Source: Pasteurella bettyae CCUG 2042 (lineage in GTDB: Bacteria > Pseudomonadota > Gammaproteobacteria > Enterobacterales > Pasteurellaceae). Taken from it: 33,142 nt of DNA. A model generated the notes under the pieces. That model made no database searches. It saw only the letters and a program-made list of their open reading frames with translations, and was not told the origin of the DNA. The translations under genes and the position numbers were made by a program. The stretch is from the NCBI RefSeq assembly GCF_000262245.1, contig NZ_AJSX01000046.1:1-33142 (forward strand), written 5' to 3'. The first letter of the stretch is position 1; every line of letters starts with the position of its first letter. Below, one piece after another: positions 24,133-33,132 of this stretch.

Positions 24133-25215
24133 ATGAAACCCAGCATTATTACAAAATTAGATAGTTTAAATGAACGCTATGAAGAATTAGAGGCATTATT
24201 AGGTGACCCTGCAACTATTAGTGATCAAGATAAATTCCGTGCATACTCAAAAGAATACTCTCAATTAGAAGAAGTGGTGAAAACCTTTGCACGTTGGAAA
24301 CAATTAAATTCAAATATTGAAGAGGCTGAATTACTTCTTGATGATCCTGAAATGAAAGAAATGGCTCAAATGGAAATTGAAGAGTCAAAAACTGAATTAG
24401 AAGAAGTGGATCAACATTTACAAATCTTGTTATTACCCCGAGATCCCAATGATGAATACAATGCCTATTTAGAAATCCGTGCAGGCACAGGTGGTGATGA
24501 GGCAGGTATTTTTGCAGGTGATTTATTTCGTATGTACAGCCGATATGCAGAAATGAAAGGATGGCGTGTTGAAGTATTAAGCGAAAATGAAAGTGAACAA
24601 GGTGGCTATAAAGAAATTATTGCTTTAGTCACGGGTGATACAGTTTATGGACAACTTAAATTTGAATCTGGTGGTCACCGAGTACAACGTGTACCTAAAA
24701 CCGAATCACAAGGTCGTATTCATACTTCAGCCTGTACTGTTGCAGTGATGCCAGAATTACCAGAAAGCGAAATGCCTGAAATTAATCCAGCAGATTTACG
24801 GATTGATACTTATCGTGCATCAGGTGCAGGTGGTCAGCATATCAATAAAACTGACTCAGCGGTACGTATTACCCATATTCCGACAGGCATGGTAGTAGAA
24901 TGTCAGGATGAGCGTTCACAGCATAAGAATAAAGCGAAAGCAATGGCTGTATTAGCTTCCCGTTTAGTACAAGCAGAGCAAGATAAATTAGCAGCAGAGC
25001 AAGCAACTACACGCCGTAATTTATTAGGTTCAGGTGATCGTTCAGATAAAATTCGTACCTATAATTATCCGCAAGGTCGAGTGACGGATCATCGTATTAA
25101 TTTAACCGTTTATCGTTTAGATGAAGTGATGAATGGAAAAATTGATGAATTAATTCAACCTATTATTACTGAATATCAAGCAGATCAATTGGCAGCATTG
25201 TCTGAACAAAATTAA
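24133..25215 (+). CDS. prfA: Peptide chain release factor 1
   Basis: A 360-residue class I release factor recognising UAA and UAG. The GGQ motif that triggers peptide release is at residues 233-235 (GAGGQH), the same numbering as E. coli RF1. The codon-recognition motif PxT is present as PKT in [10 protein letters not shown], whereas E. coli has PAT. AAGG lies upstream of the ATG. It is followed by a hairpin, a small ORF and prmC, whose product methylates the GGQ glutamine. hemA, which precedes prfA in E. coli, is not next to it here. Confidence 0.97.
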   Translation: MKPSIITKLDSLNERYEELEALLGDPATISDQDKFRAYSKEYSQLEEVVKTFARWKQLNSNIEEAELLLDDPEMKEMAQMEIEESKTELEEVDQHLQILLLPRDPNDEYNAYLEIRAGTGGDEAGIFAGDLFRMYSRYAEMKGWRVEVLSENESEQGGYKEIIALVTGDTVYGQLKFESGGHRVQRVPKTESQGRIHTSACTVAVMPELPESEMPEINPADLRIDTYRASGAGGQHINKTDSAVRITHIPTGMVVECQDERSQHKNKAKAMAVLASRLVQAEQDKLAAEQATTRRNLLGSGDRSDKIRTYNYPQGRVTDHRINLTVYRLDEVMNGKIDELIQPIITEYQADQLAALSEQN

Positions 25216-25226
25216 TATAAAAAGAT

Positions 25227-25250
25227 GGGCGCCTGATGGCGTCCTAATTT
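25227..25250 (+). terminator. Hairpin with T-rich tail between prfA and the small ORF (attenuator-like)
   Basis: GGGCGCC and GGCGTCC form a seven-pair stem (one wobble) with the loop TGAT, followed by TAATTTTTAAGG. It looks like a moderate terminator placed just before the ribosome-binding site of the small ORF, so it may reduce read-through into prmC. Confidence 0.5.
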
Positions 25251-25263
25251 TTAAGGAAATAGA

Positions 25264-25395
25264 ATGTTAGTTGAAAATCCTAATGAAAATAATCAGAATC
25301 TTCTGAGTCAAAACATTCAACTTACTGTTGTCAATAAGAAAAGCCGTTCATTAATTGATATTATTATGAAGACGATTGTGGTGAAAATAAACTAA
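25264..25395 (+). CDS. Small 43-residue ORF between prfA and prmC, unknown
   Basis: Starts with ATG six bases after AAGGAA and ends in a TAA that shares its last base with the prmC ATG (TAATG). The product is Asn/Gln-rich at the N-terminus (MLVENPNENNQN) and hydrophobic-basic at the end (SLIDIIMKTIVVKIN). I do not recognise it. It may be a genuine small protein that couples translation into prmC, or the degraded stub of a gene found between prfA and prmC in relatives. prmC has no good ribosome-binding site apart from this coupling. Confidence 0.5.
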   Translation: MLVENPNENNQNLLSQNIQLTVVNKKSRSLIDIIMKTIVVKIN

Positions 25396-26297
25396 TGAAT
25401 TATGAACAATGGTTAAGCTTCGCACAGAAACAATTAAAACAGTATAATCTTACCGAAAATGTAAAGCTTGATGCTTTAGTGTTATTGCAGTTTGTGACAA
25501 AACGGTCAAAAGCTAGCATTATGGCATTCGGTGAAACTATATTATCTGATGAAATGTTAGAAAAATTGACCGCACTTTTAGATCGTCGTCTGCAAGGTGA
25601 ACCTATCGCCTATATTCTTGGTGAAAAAGAATTTTGGTCTATGCCATTATGGGTTTCACAGGATACCTTAATTCCTCGTCCTGATACTGAAATCTTAGTG
25701 GAAAAAGCTTTTGAATTAGCTATGTTAAAAATTCAAAAGTGCGGTAAAAATTTAAAAAATTTTCGTGTACTAGATCTAGGGACGGGAACAGGAGCTATTG
25801 CTTTAGCATTAGCAAAGGAATTAACTCCTATCGTTGAACAATATCAACTAGGCTTAGAGGTTATTGGTACAGATATTATGGCGAATGCTGTGGCATTAGC
25901 ACAACGGAATGCACAACGTAATCATATTGCTCATGTCAACTTTTTACAAAGTAATTGGTTTCAACAACTTGAAAATCAGCAATTTGACATCATAGTAAGT
26001 AATCCGCCTTATATTGCTCCTCAAGATAAACATTTACAAAATGGGGATGTACGTTTTGAACCACTGACAGCCTTGGTTGCGGAGCAAGAAGGCTATGCAG
26101 ATTTACGCCATATTATTGAAAATGCACCACTTTATTTAAAACCACAAGGGTGGTTAATGTTGGAGCATGGTTGGCAACAGGGTGAAAAAGTGCGGTCAAT
26201 TTTTGCAGAATTGTCACAAAACCCTTGGGAATCAATTGCAACGCTAAAAGATTATGGCGACAATGAAAGAATAACAATTGCTTGTTGGAATAAATAA
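25395..26297 (+). CDS. prmC: PrmC, release factor glutamine methyltransferase
   Basis: A 300-residue SAM-dependent enzyme that N5-methylates the Gln of the GGQ motif in RF1 and RF2. The N-terminal helical domain recognises the release factor. The catalytic domain has VLDLGTGTGAIALALA and the diagnostic NPPY motif (IIVSNPPYIAP). Its start overlaps the small ORF stop, and the next gene, sirB1, begins directly after its stop, so the three are translationally linked. Three perfect uptake signals (25569, 25737, 26188) lie in 630 bases of this gene, the densest cluster in the window. Confidence 0.97.
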   Translation: MNYEQWLSFAQKQLKQYNLTENVKLDALVLLQFVTKRSKASIMAFGETILSDEMLEKLTALLDRRLQGEPIAYILGEKEFWSMPLWVSQDTLIPRPDTEILVEKAFELAMLKIQKCGKNLKNFRVLDLGTGTGAIALALAKELTPIVEQYQLGLEVIGTDIMANAVALAQRNAQRNHIAHVNFLQSNWFQQLENQQFDIIVSNPPYIAPQDKHLQNGDVRFEPLTALVAEQEGYADLRHIIENAPLYLKPQGWLMLEHGWQQGEKVRSIFAELSQNPWESIATLKDYGDNERITIACWNK

Positions 26298-27092
26298 ATG
26301 AAGTATTATCAAAAAGCTTTATATGATGAAATGACCTCTTTTTACCTAATCACTTCTGACGATGAAGGGGAAGAATTAGGTCGAATTCGTTCACTAATGG
26401 GGAGCTTAGTACGTAAAGCAAGACGGACTATTTCACCTCAAGGAGATGATAAAGTCCGTATTCATCAGTTGTTACAGCTATTTTATGGCGATTGGGGATT
26501 TTATTGCGATCCTGAGCATTATTTCGAATCAGACAATTTATACCTTTTAGATGTATTAGAAACTCGTAAAGGGATGCCTGTTAGTTTAGGGGCAATTTTG
26601 CTTTACCTTGCAGATAGTTTAAATTTGCCTTTGTATCCCGTGAATTTTCCTACTCAACTGATTTTGAGAGCTGAAGTCGGTGATGAAGTTGCTTTTATTG
26701 ATCCTTGGAATGGACATTATGTATCACAAGACTTTTTACAGAAACTATATGAAGGTGCCTTTGGCTTTGGTTATGAATTAAGCGAAGAGGAATTGGTGCC
26801 AGCAGAAACAAGAGAGTTACTAAATCGCTTTAGACAGTTAGCTAAAAATGCCCTGATTCGTGAAAATCATAATGATCAAGCTTATAAATTTATCGATGTG
26901 TTGTTACGTTACAATCCAGAGGATCCTTATGAAATTCGAGATCGTGGTTTAGTGCTTGCTCAAATGGGGTGTTATCACGCAGCATCAGAGGATTTGCAAT
27001 ATTTTATTGATCAATGCCCACAAGATCCCACAACACTTTTGCTTACTGCACAAATGGCGGAATTAAAGCAAAATTATCATGAAATCCATTAA
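26298..27092 (+). CDS. sirB1: SirB1 family protein (transglutaminase-like and TPR)
   Basis: A 264-residue protein of the SirB1/YchA family. The N-terminal two thirds is a transglutaminase-like-2 domain (LDVLETRKGMPVSLGAILLYLA and FIDPWNGHYVS). The C-terminal part has tetratricopeptide-like helices (YKFIDVLLRYNPEDPYEIRDRG). The biochemical role is unknown. The ATG immediately follows the prmC stop, and kdsA follows 13 bases later. This is the E. coli order prfA-prmC-(sirB2)-sirB1-kdsA, with sirB2 missing here. Confidence 0.92.
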   Translation: MKYYQKALYDEMTSFYLITSDDEGEELGRIRSLMGSLVRKARRTISPQGDDKVRIHQLLQLFYGDWGFYCDPEHYFESDNLYLLDVLETRKGMPVSLGAILLYLADSLNLPLYPVNFPTQLILRAEVGDEVAFIDPWNGHYVSQDFLQKLYEGAFGFGYELSEEELVPAETRELLNRFRQLAKNALIRENHNDQAYKFIDVLLRYNPEDPYEIRDRGLVLAQMGCYHAASEDLQYFIDQCPQDPTTLLLTAQMAELKQNYHEIH

Positions 27093-27102
27093 AGGAATTT
27101 AA

Positions 27103-27960
<858 letters not shown>

Positions 27961-27982
27961 TAAAACATAATTAATTAAGAAA

Positions 27983-28013
27983 GCGGCAAGTTAGCAATAA
28001 TTTGCCGTTTTTT
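27983..28013 (+). terminator. Terminator of kdsA
   Basis: CGGCAA and TTGCCG pair around an AT-rich loop and are followed by a run of T residues. The tail overlaps the -35 of the next promoter. Confidence 0.8.
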
Positions 28014-28014
28014 A

Positions 28015-28042
28015 TTGCTTTATACTTAATAAAGTATATAAT
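28015..28042 (+). promoter_or_regulatory. Promoter of the heme-uptake locus
   Basis: TTGCTT (28015-28020), 16 bases, then a perfect TATAAT (28037-28042). Transcription would start near 28049, inside the Fur box, and about 30 bases before the chaN-like gene. Confidence 0.6.
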
Positions 28043-28048
28043 CAGCAA

Positions 28049-28063
28049 TAAAAATTATTATCA
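28049..28063 (+). promoter_or_regulatory. Fur box before the heme-uptake locus
   Basis: TAAAAATTATTATCA matches the Fur 7-1-7 consensus TGATAATNATTATCA at 12 of 14 defined positions, with a perfect right half. It covers the predicted transcription start, so iron-loaded Fur should block expression. Confidence 0.7.
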
Positions 28064-28079
28064 ATTTTAATTGTAAGTT

Positions 28080-28907
28080 ATGTATTCTAATAAATTATTT
28101 GTTTTTATTTTTTCCTTTTTCTTGGCGGCTTGCTCAACTCCATTATTAGATTCACAAAAAATTACTCAACTGGGTACAGTTATTGATTTGAAAAATAATC
28201 AAGAAATTAGTGTGTCTGAGTTAATTTCTCGCTTATCTCACCAAGATTATATTTTGATTGGCGAAGAACATGATCAAAAAGTACATCATCAATTAGAGCA
28301 ATATATTTTAGAACAAATAGATCATGCTCGTCCGTTAGACTCAGTTGTTTTTGAAATGTTAAATGTTTCACAGCAGCAATCCATTACACAAACACAATCC
28401 CAATTAAAAAATGCTAATTCTATTTCAGAATCAGAGATTAAACAGTCTATTCAATGGACTAAATGGGATTGGAATATGTATAAGGATTTAATTATTAATC
28501 GATTAAAGTCACCTAACAAAGTTATTGCTGCTAATTTAACGCAATCTGAAGTGAATACCATATTAAACGGTGCAGAACCATTAAAGGGAAATCGTTCTAT
28601 TTCACAAGAGGTGCAAGATAAAATTGCACAATTAATGCATTCAGTCAGCCATGCTAACCTTTCTGATATTAATAAAATGATCATGGTTCAGCAATTTCGT
28701 GATCGTAGAATGGCTGAAAAATTGTTTAAAACTTCTCAAAAACCAACCGCACTTATCGCTGGTAACCATCATGTAAGAAAGGATATTGGCGTTCCTATTC
28801 ACCTTGCTGATTATGGCATTAACAACAATATTTCAGTGTTAATGATCATGAGTCAACAAGAGAATATTACCTCTACTGAAGCCGATTATATTTGGCTTAT
28901 CAAGTAA
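28080..28907 (+). CDS. ChaN-family heme-binding lipoprotein
   Basis: A 275-residue lipoprotein with signal peptide and lipobox LAAC (Cys18). The mature part shows ChaN-family marks: LIGEEHDQKVHHQLEQ near the start, FEML, and GNHHVRKDIGVPIHL near the end. ChaN of Campylobacter binds heme between two monomers, and relatives are iron-regulated. It is first in a cluster with a TonB-dependent receptor, hutW and hutX, behind a Fur box, which supports a role in heme acquisition. No terminator lies before the receptor gene 38 bases downstream. A perfect uptake signal lies inside. Confidence 0.88.
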   Translation: MYSNKLFVFIFSFFLAACSTPLLDSQKITQLGTVIDLKNNQEISVSELISRLSHQDYILIGEEHDQKVHHQLEQYILEQIDHARPLDSVVFEMLNVSQQQSITQTQSQLKNANSISESEIKQSIQWTKWDWNMYKDLIINRLKSPNKVIAANLTQSEVNTILNGAEPLKGNRSISQEVQDKIAQLMHSVSHANLSDINKMIMVQQFRDRRMAEKLFKTSQKPTALIAGNHHVRKDIGVPIHLADYGINNNISVLMIMSQQENITSTEADYIWLIK

Positions 28908-28945
28908 TTTTTTGATTGTCATTTTGCATTAACTTAAGGATATAT

Positions 28946-31219
28946 ATGACTAAGCTCAATCTTATTACAAAGACATTACTAGGCATGTTATTGACAGGGA
29001 TTTCACTTCATTCACAAGCTGATGATAGTAACACAACACAACACAACACAACACAACACAACACAACACAATTAGATACTATTGTTGTCTCTGATGAAGG
29101 TGGCAAAAATCCTAATTTTAACTCTTATACAAAACCTTCAGCAGTGACTTCACGTGCAATTAATGTGAATGCAATGCAAAATTTGGATAGCATTGTTCGT
29201 TCAACATCAGGCGCCTATACTCAAATGGATCCTGGTCAAGGTGGTGTGAGTGTCAATATTCGTAGTATGACAGGGCTTGGCAGAGTAAATACGATGATTG
29301 ATGGTGTTCCGCAAACACAATTAGGAACATCTGCTAATGGCGGTGGAAAATTCCATAGCGAAGGCAATGGGCCGATGAGTCAATTTTCTGCATTAATTGA
29401 TCAAAACTTTCTTACTCGAGTAGATATTTCAAAAGGACATGGCAATGGTTCTGCTGGCATTAATTCATTAATGGGAAGTGCTGATTTCAAAACAATTGAT
29501 GCGGAAGATGTCATTTTAGATGCTAATAAGGTGGGCGTATTAACTCGTTTAAATTATGGCAATAACGATTTAGGTAAAAATGGGATGATTGCTTTAGCTG
29601 GCAAAACAGGTTTACTTGAATCAGGCTCTATAAGTGCTTTAGTTGCTGGTAGTAAAAGTTCTTTAGATCAAAATTATCGTCGAGGTGATGGTAGCCATGC
29701 TTCAGATTCTGGATATATGCAAGGATTAAAGCAACATCCTGAATCTTATTTAGCAAAATTAGCAGTCAAACCTAATAAAGATACGGAATTTAAGCTTTCT
29801 AGTCGTCGCTATAACAACAGTATTGTTGGTCGAGATATTGATAGTAAAACTCATTCATTTGAAGCGAAATATAACCCAGATTCAAAATGGGTAGATTTGT
29901 CTTTTTTAGCGGCTAAAACAGTCACAGAACAAGTGTATACCGATAATGCTAAGTTATGGACCTTAGAAGATGCCACTACACAAAATAAGTTTATTACCTT
30001 TGATTTAAAAAATACAAGCCGTTTTGAATTAGGTGATTTTAATGGTTCAGTTACCTATGGTGGTAATATCTATCGTAATAAATATGAACGGGGCATTCCT
30101 GAAAAAAATAATGACTCTGGTGCGATTGCTAATGCAGCCTTTGGACCAGCGGGTAAACAGAACATTAATTCATTATATTTAGATTCTGAATTTAACTATG
30201 ACATCTTGACCTTAAATGCTGGGCTTACTTACTCACGTTATAACTTAAAAGGTTATAAACCTGCTTGTGATTCAGATGATGCAGTGTATTGTATGCCAGC
30301 TGGAGCAATGAATATTGATCGTAAATATACTAAAGTAAATCCTTCAGTAACATTATCTTTACAAGTGACTGATTGGCTACAACCTTTCGTAAGTTATAGC
30401 GAAACTGCTCGTGCGCCTAATGTTCAGGAAATGTTTAATACTAGCCGTAATGGTTTATCCGTGAACCCATATTTAAAACCAGAAACAGCGAAAACTTACG
30501 AAATTGGTTTCAATATAAATAAAGATAATTTGTTATTAGATAATGATTTATTTGGTATGAAAGTGGTGTACTTCAATTCTCATATTAAAGACTATATTTT
30601 TAATATGTCTTATTATGGCTGTGGTAGTTCAGTTTGTACTAATGTAAATGATTCAGTGGATAGTGTTCATGCTCAAATTTATTTAAATTCGCCAGAGATG
30701 GTGAAAGATAAAGGCTGGGAAGTAGAAATGTCTTATGAGTCAGATTATTTCTTTAGTAATATGACTTATACTAGAAGTGCAAGCACTGCACCAACCTCAA
30801 AAGCAGCTATGATTTATTATGGCTTTGGTTCTGAATCTTATACACAATTACCAAAAGATTATGCAACCGTAGAATTAGGTACACATTTATTAGATAAAAA
30901 ATTAACCTTATCTAGTATTTTTAAATATACCGGAAAAGCAAAACGTGTAGGACTTGATATGGATGATGATGGTAATTTAATGTTTGATGATTTACCAAAT
31001 ATTCCAGTTATTATTGATCTCTATGCGAATTATAAAATTAATAAAAATATTAGCTTAAAAGCAGGTATTCAAAATTTAATGAATCGTAACTATTTAGATG
31101 CATTAAATGCTTATAATTCTTCAACATCTGAAGATTACGATACGGAAACAGACACTTATCGTTTCACTAATAGTGCTAGAGGCCGTACTTATACTGTGGG
31201 TGCAGAAATTCGTTTCTAA
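28946..31219 (+). CDS. TonB-dependent heme/hemoglobin receptor, phase-variable candidate
   Basis: A 757-residue outer-membrane receptor. The signal peptide ends HSQA (cleavage after residue 25). Next comes a repeat-encoded linker of NTTQH units (residues 29-42), the TonB box DTIVV (44-48), a plug domain with VSVNIRSMTGLGRVNTMIDG, and a beta barrel ending in a C-terminal Phe (EIRF). It resembles heme receptors of the HemR/HutR/HI0113 type. The ATG at 28946 has AAGGA six bases upstream. The linker is encoded by a pentanucleotide tract, so slippage would change the reading frame. As given, the gene is in frame. Neighbours chaN-like, hutW and hutX support heme as the substrate. Confidence 0.9.
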   Translation: MTKLNLITKTLLGMLLTGISLHSQADDSNTTQHNTTQHNTTQLDTIVVSDEGGKNPNFNSYTKPSAVTSRAINVNAMQNLDSIVRSTSGAYTQMDPGQGGVSVNIRSMTGLGRVNTMIDGVPQTQLGTSANGGGKFHSEGNGPMSQFSALIDQNFLTRVDISKGHGNGSAGINSLMGSADFKTIDAEDVILDANKVGVLTRLNYGNNDLGKNGMIALAGKTGLLESGSISALVAGSKSSLDQNYRRGDGSHASDSGYMQGLKQHPESYLAKLAVKPNKDTEFKLSSRRYNNSIVGRDIDSKTHSFEAKYNPDSKWVDLSFLAAKTVTEQVYTDNAKLWTLEDATTQNKFITFDLKNTSRFELGDFNGSVTYGGNIYRNKYERGIPEKNNDSGAIANAAFGPAGKQNINSLYLDSEFNYDILTLNAGLTYSRYNLKGYKPACDSDDAVYCMPAGAMNIDRKYTKVNPSVTLSLQVTDWLQPFVSYSETARAPNVQEMFNTSRNGLSVNPYLKPETAKTYEIGFNINKDNLLLDNDLFGMKVVYFNSHIKDYIFNMSYYGCGSSVCTNVNDSVDSVHAQIYLNSPEMVKDKGWEVEMSYESDYFFSNMTYTRSASTAPTSKAAMIYYGFGSESYTQLPKDYATVELGTHLLDKKLTLSSIFKYTGKAKRVGLDMDDDGNLMFDDLPNIPVIIDLYANYKINKNISLKAGIQNLMNRNYLDALNAYNSSTSEDYDTETDTYRFTNSARGRTYTVGAEIRF
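29030..29071 (+). repeat. Pentanucleotide tandem repeat (AACAC, 8.4 copies) inside the heme receptor gene
   Basis: 42 bases of perfect period-five repeat begin at codon 29 of the receptor. The unit length is not a multiple of three. Gain of one unit puts the downstream frame onto TAG at 29073-29075, and loss of one unit onto TGA at 29092-29094. The current number keeps the frame open. This is the classic layout of a slipped-strand ON/OFF switch. Confidence 0.95.
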
Positions 31220-31224
31220 GAAAA

Positions 31225-31239
31225 CGATAAATATTATTG
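31225..31239 (+). promoter_or_regulatory. Possible second Fur box before hutW
   Basis: CGATAAATATTATTG matches the Fur 7-1-7 consensus at 10 of 14 positions, with a near-perfect core GATAAATATTAT. No convincing promoter is seen beside it. Confidence 0.3.
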
Positions 31240-31268
31240 GAAACGACTTTTTCGTTTCCATTTTGTTG
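31238..31268 (+). terminator. Hairpin between the receptor gene and hutW
   Basis: GGAAACGA and TCGTTTCC form a perfect eight-pair stem (nine with the outer T-A pair) with the loop CTTTT, followed by TTTTGTTG. It probably acts as a partial terminator that lowers hutWX expression relative to the receptor. Confidence 0.6.
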
Positions 31269-31284
31269 TAAAGGATAATTTTAT

Positions 31285-32574
31285 ATGATTCATAATAAAG
31301 TGTGGGGAGCAAATTTAGTCGCACCTTCTGCTTTTCCTCAACGTTCTGCGTTAATGCCTATTTGGGGTGGGATTGACGCACCAGAAGAACAATGGGAAAG
31401 CATTTGGCGAGAGGCTGTTGTTGATTCATTAAATCAAGACGGATTAGCTTATGTGCATATTCCTTTTTGTATTAGCCATTGTGTATTTTGTGGGTTTTAC
31501 CGAAATGCGTGGAAAGAAGATCAAGGGACTGGATATGTAGATAAAGTGATTCAAGAATTAGCTTATGAGGCAGAGATTAGACAAGATAAAGGAAAAATCA
31601 AAGCGGTTTATTTTGGTGGTGGCACACCAACGGCTTTAGATACTGCTAATCTTACGAGATTAATTCGTGCTTGTTACCAATATTTGCCTTTAGCTGATGA
31701 TTGCGAGTTTACTTTAGAGGGACGAATTAGCCACTTTGATTTAGAAAAAGCACAGGCAAGTATTGAAGCTGGTGTTAATCGTATTTCTATTGGTATTCAA
31801 ACATTCAATTCACCTATTCGTAAACGTTTAGGGCGTCGTCATAGTGGTGAGCAAGCTTATGAATATTTAACTCAATTATGCCAATTAGATGCTACGGTGG
31901 TTGCCGACTTAATTTTTGGTTTGCCTGAGCAAACTGATGAAATTTGGGAGAAGGATATTGAAATTGCCACAAGTTTGCCGCTATCGGGGGTAGATACTTA
32001 TGCATTTAATTGCTATCCATTTTTACCTATTAATAAATTGATTAAACATGGTACCATTGCACCTCCCGTTGGATTAGAAATGCAAGCTTATCATTATGCT
32101 TATGCGGTTACAGAATTACAGCAACGAGGTTGGAAACAAGTGAGCAATAATCACTTTGCTTTTCCTGACCGAGGAGAACGTAATTATTATAATAGTAAAG
32201 TAAAATCTAATATGCCTTGTCTAGCATTTGGTTCTGGTGCAGGTGGAAGCTTTGCTGGCTTTAATTATCAAGTTCAAGGCGATTTACAAAGCTATTTAGC
32301 AACGTCTAAAGATCACAAAAATATTTCTTATTTAGGTTATCATAGTGCTAAAAAAGATTTATTTAGTCAGTTACAATTTTCTACTGAAATTGGTTGGCTT
32401 GATACAAAATTATTTCTAAATAATCAAGTGATAGCGCAACTTTTAGAAAACTGGCAAAATGAATCTCTGCTTTCTATTGATTCACAAGGGATCGCTCATT
32501 TAACAACAAGTGGGAAATATTGGTCTCCGACTATTATTCGCACTTTAATGCTTTCATTAACGGACTCACAATAA
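31285..32574 (+). CDS. hutW: HutW, radical SAM anaerobic heme-degrading enzyme (ChuW/HutW family)
   Basis: A 429-residue radical SAM protein of the HemN-like class. The iron-sulfur motif CxxxCxxC is CISHCVFC (Cys62, Cys66, Cys69), followed by GGGTPTALD for SAM binding. ChuW of E. coli O157 opens heme to anaerobilin without oxygen, and HutW in Vibrio is its relative. The proximity to HutX and to a heme receptor distinguishes it from coproporphyrinogen oxidase HemN. AAGGA precedes the ATG. It would release iron from imported heme in the cytoplasm under anaerobic conditions. Confidence 0.92.
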   Translation: MIHNKVWGANLVAPSAFPQRSALMPIWGGIDAPEEQWESIWREAVVDSLNQDGLAYVHIPFCISHCVFCGFYRNAWKEDQGTGYVDKVIQELAYEAEIRQDKGKIKAVYFGGGTPTALDTANLTRLIRACYQYLPLADDCEFTLEGRISHFDLEKAQASIEAGVNRISIGIQTFNSPIRKRLGRRHSGEQAYEYLTQLCQLDATVVADLIFGLPEQTDEIWEKDIEIATSLPLSGVDTYAFNCYPFLPINKLIKHGTIAPPVGLEMQAYHYAYAVTELQQRGWKQVSNNHFAFPDRGERNYYNSKVKSNMPCLAFGSGAGGSFAGFNYQVQGDLQSYLATSKDHKNISYLGYHSAKKDLFSQLQFSTEIGWLDTKLFLNNQVIAQLLENWQNESLLSIDSQGIAHLTTSGKYWSPTIIRTLMLSLTDSQ

Positions 32575-32582
32575 GGATTTTT

Positions 32583-33092
32583 ATGTCATTAACAGAACAA
32601 CAACGAACAGAATTAACCTCTATATTGGCGAATAAGAATGATCATGTATTAGAAATGCTAGCACATAAATATGATTGTTCTTATGAGGATATTTTATCCT
32701 GTTTACCGCAAAATATGGCAATACCTATGGATGGTGAACGTTTTGTAGAAATTATGCAGACAATTGCAAGTTGGGATGAAGCTGTTGTGTTTATTGCACA
32801 TACGCCTGATGCAGTGATTGAAGTCACTGGAAAATTGCCTCATGGTGAAATTGCGAGAGGTTATTACAATATGGAACATCATGAAAATGGTGGATTGCAT
32901 GGACATTATCGATATGTAAATTGTAAAACGATTTATTTAGTTGATCGCTATTTTATGAATAAACGTACAGTGGCAATTAATTTTATTAATAAACAGGGCG
33001 ATGCCATGTTTAAGATCTTTGCTAGCCGTGAAGAAAATGGTGAATTAAAGGCATCATTAGTAGATAAAATGAAAGCGTTATTTACAGCTTAA
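32583..33092 (+). CDS. hutX: HutX, cytoplasmic heme-utilisation carrier
   Basis: A 169-residue protein of the HutX/ChuX family, which binds heme in the cytoplasm and passes it to degrading enzymes. Family segments are VVFIAHTPDAVIEVTGKLPHGEIARGYYN, split by eye into VIEVTGKLPHGEIARGYYN, and IYLVDRYFMNKRTVAINF. The frame is open from 32520 inside hutW, but ATG 32583 has AAGGA five bases upstream and lies eight bases after the hutW stop, so the two are one transcript. hutZ often follows, but the window ends 50 bases later. Confidence 0.93.
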   Translation: MSLTEQQRTELTSILANKNDHVLEMLAHKYDCSYEDILSCLPQNMAIPMDGERFVEIMQTIASWDEAVVFIAHTPDAVIEVTGKLPHGEIARGYYNMEHHENGGLHGHYRYVNCKTIYLVDRYFMNKRTVAINFINKQGDAMFKIFASREENGELKASLVDKMKALFTA

Positions 33093-33123
33093 TAGCTTTT
33101 TAACTCAGTTAAATTACTAAGGA

Positions 33124-33132
33124 AAGTGCGGT
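33124..33132 (+). repeat. DNA uptake signal sequence (intergenic)
   Basis: A perfect AAGTGCGGT with the AT-rich downstream tract, just after hutX at the right edge of the window. Confidence 0.9.

Noticed and set aside
24700-24720. RF1 codon-recognition tripeptide reads PKT instead of the E. coli PAT
   Set aside because: The middle residue of the PxT motif varies among bacterial RF1 proteins; Pro and Thr are kept, so changed stop-codon reading is not suggested.
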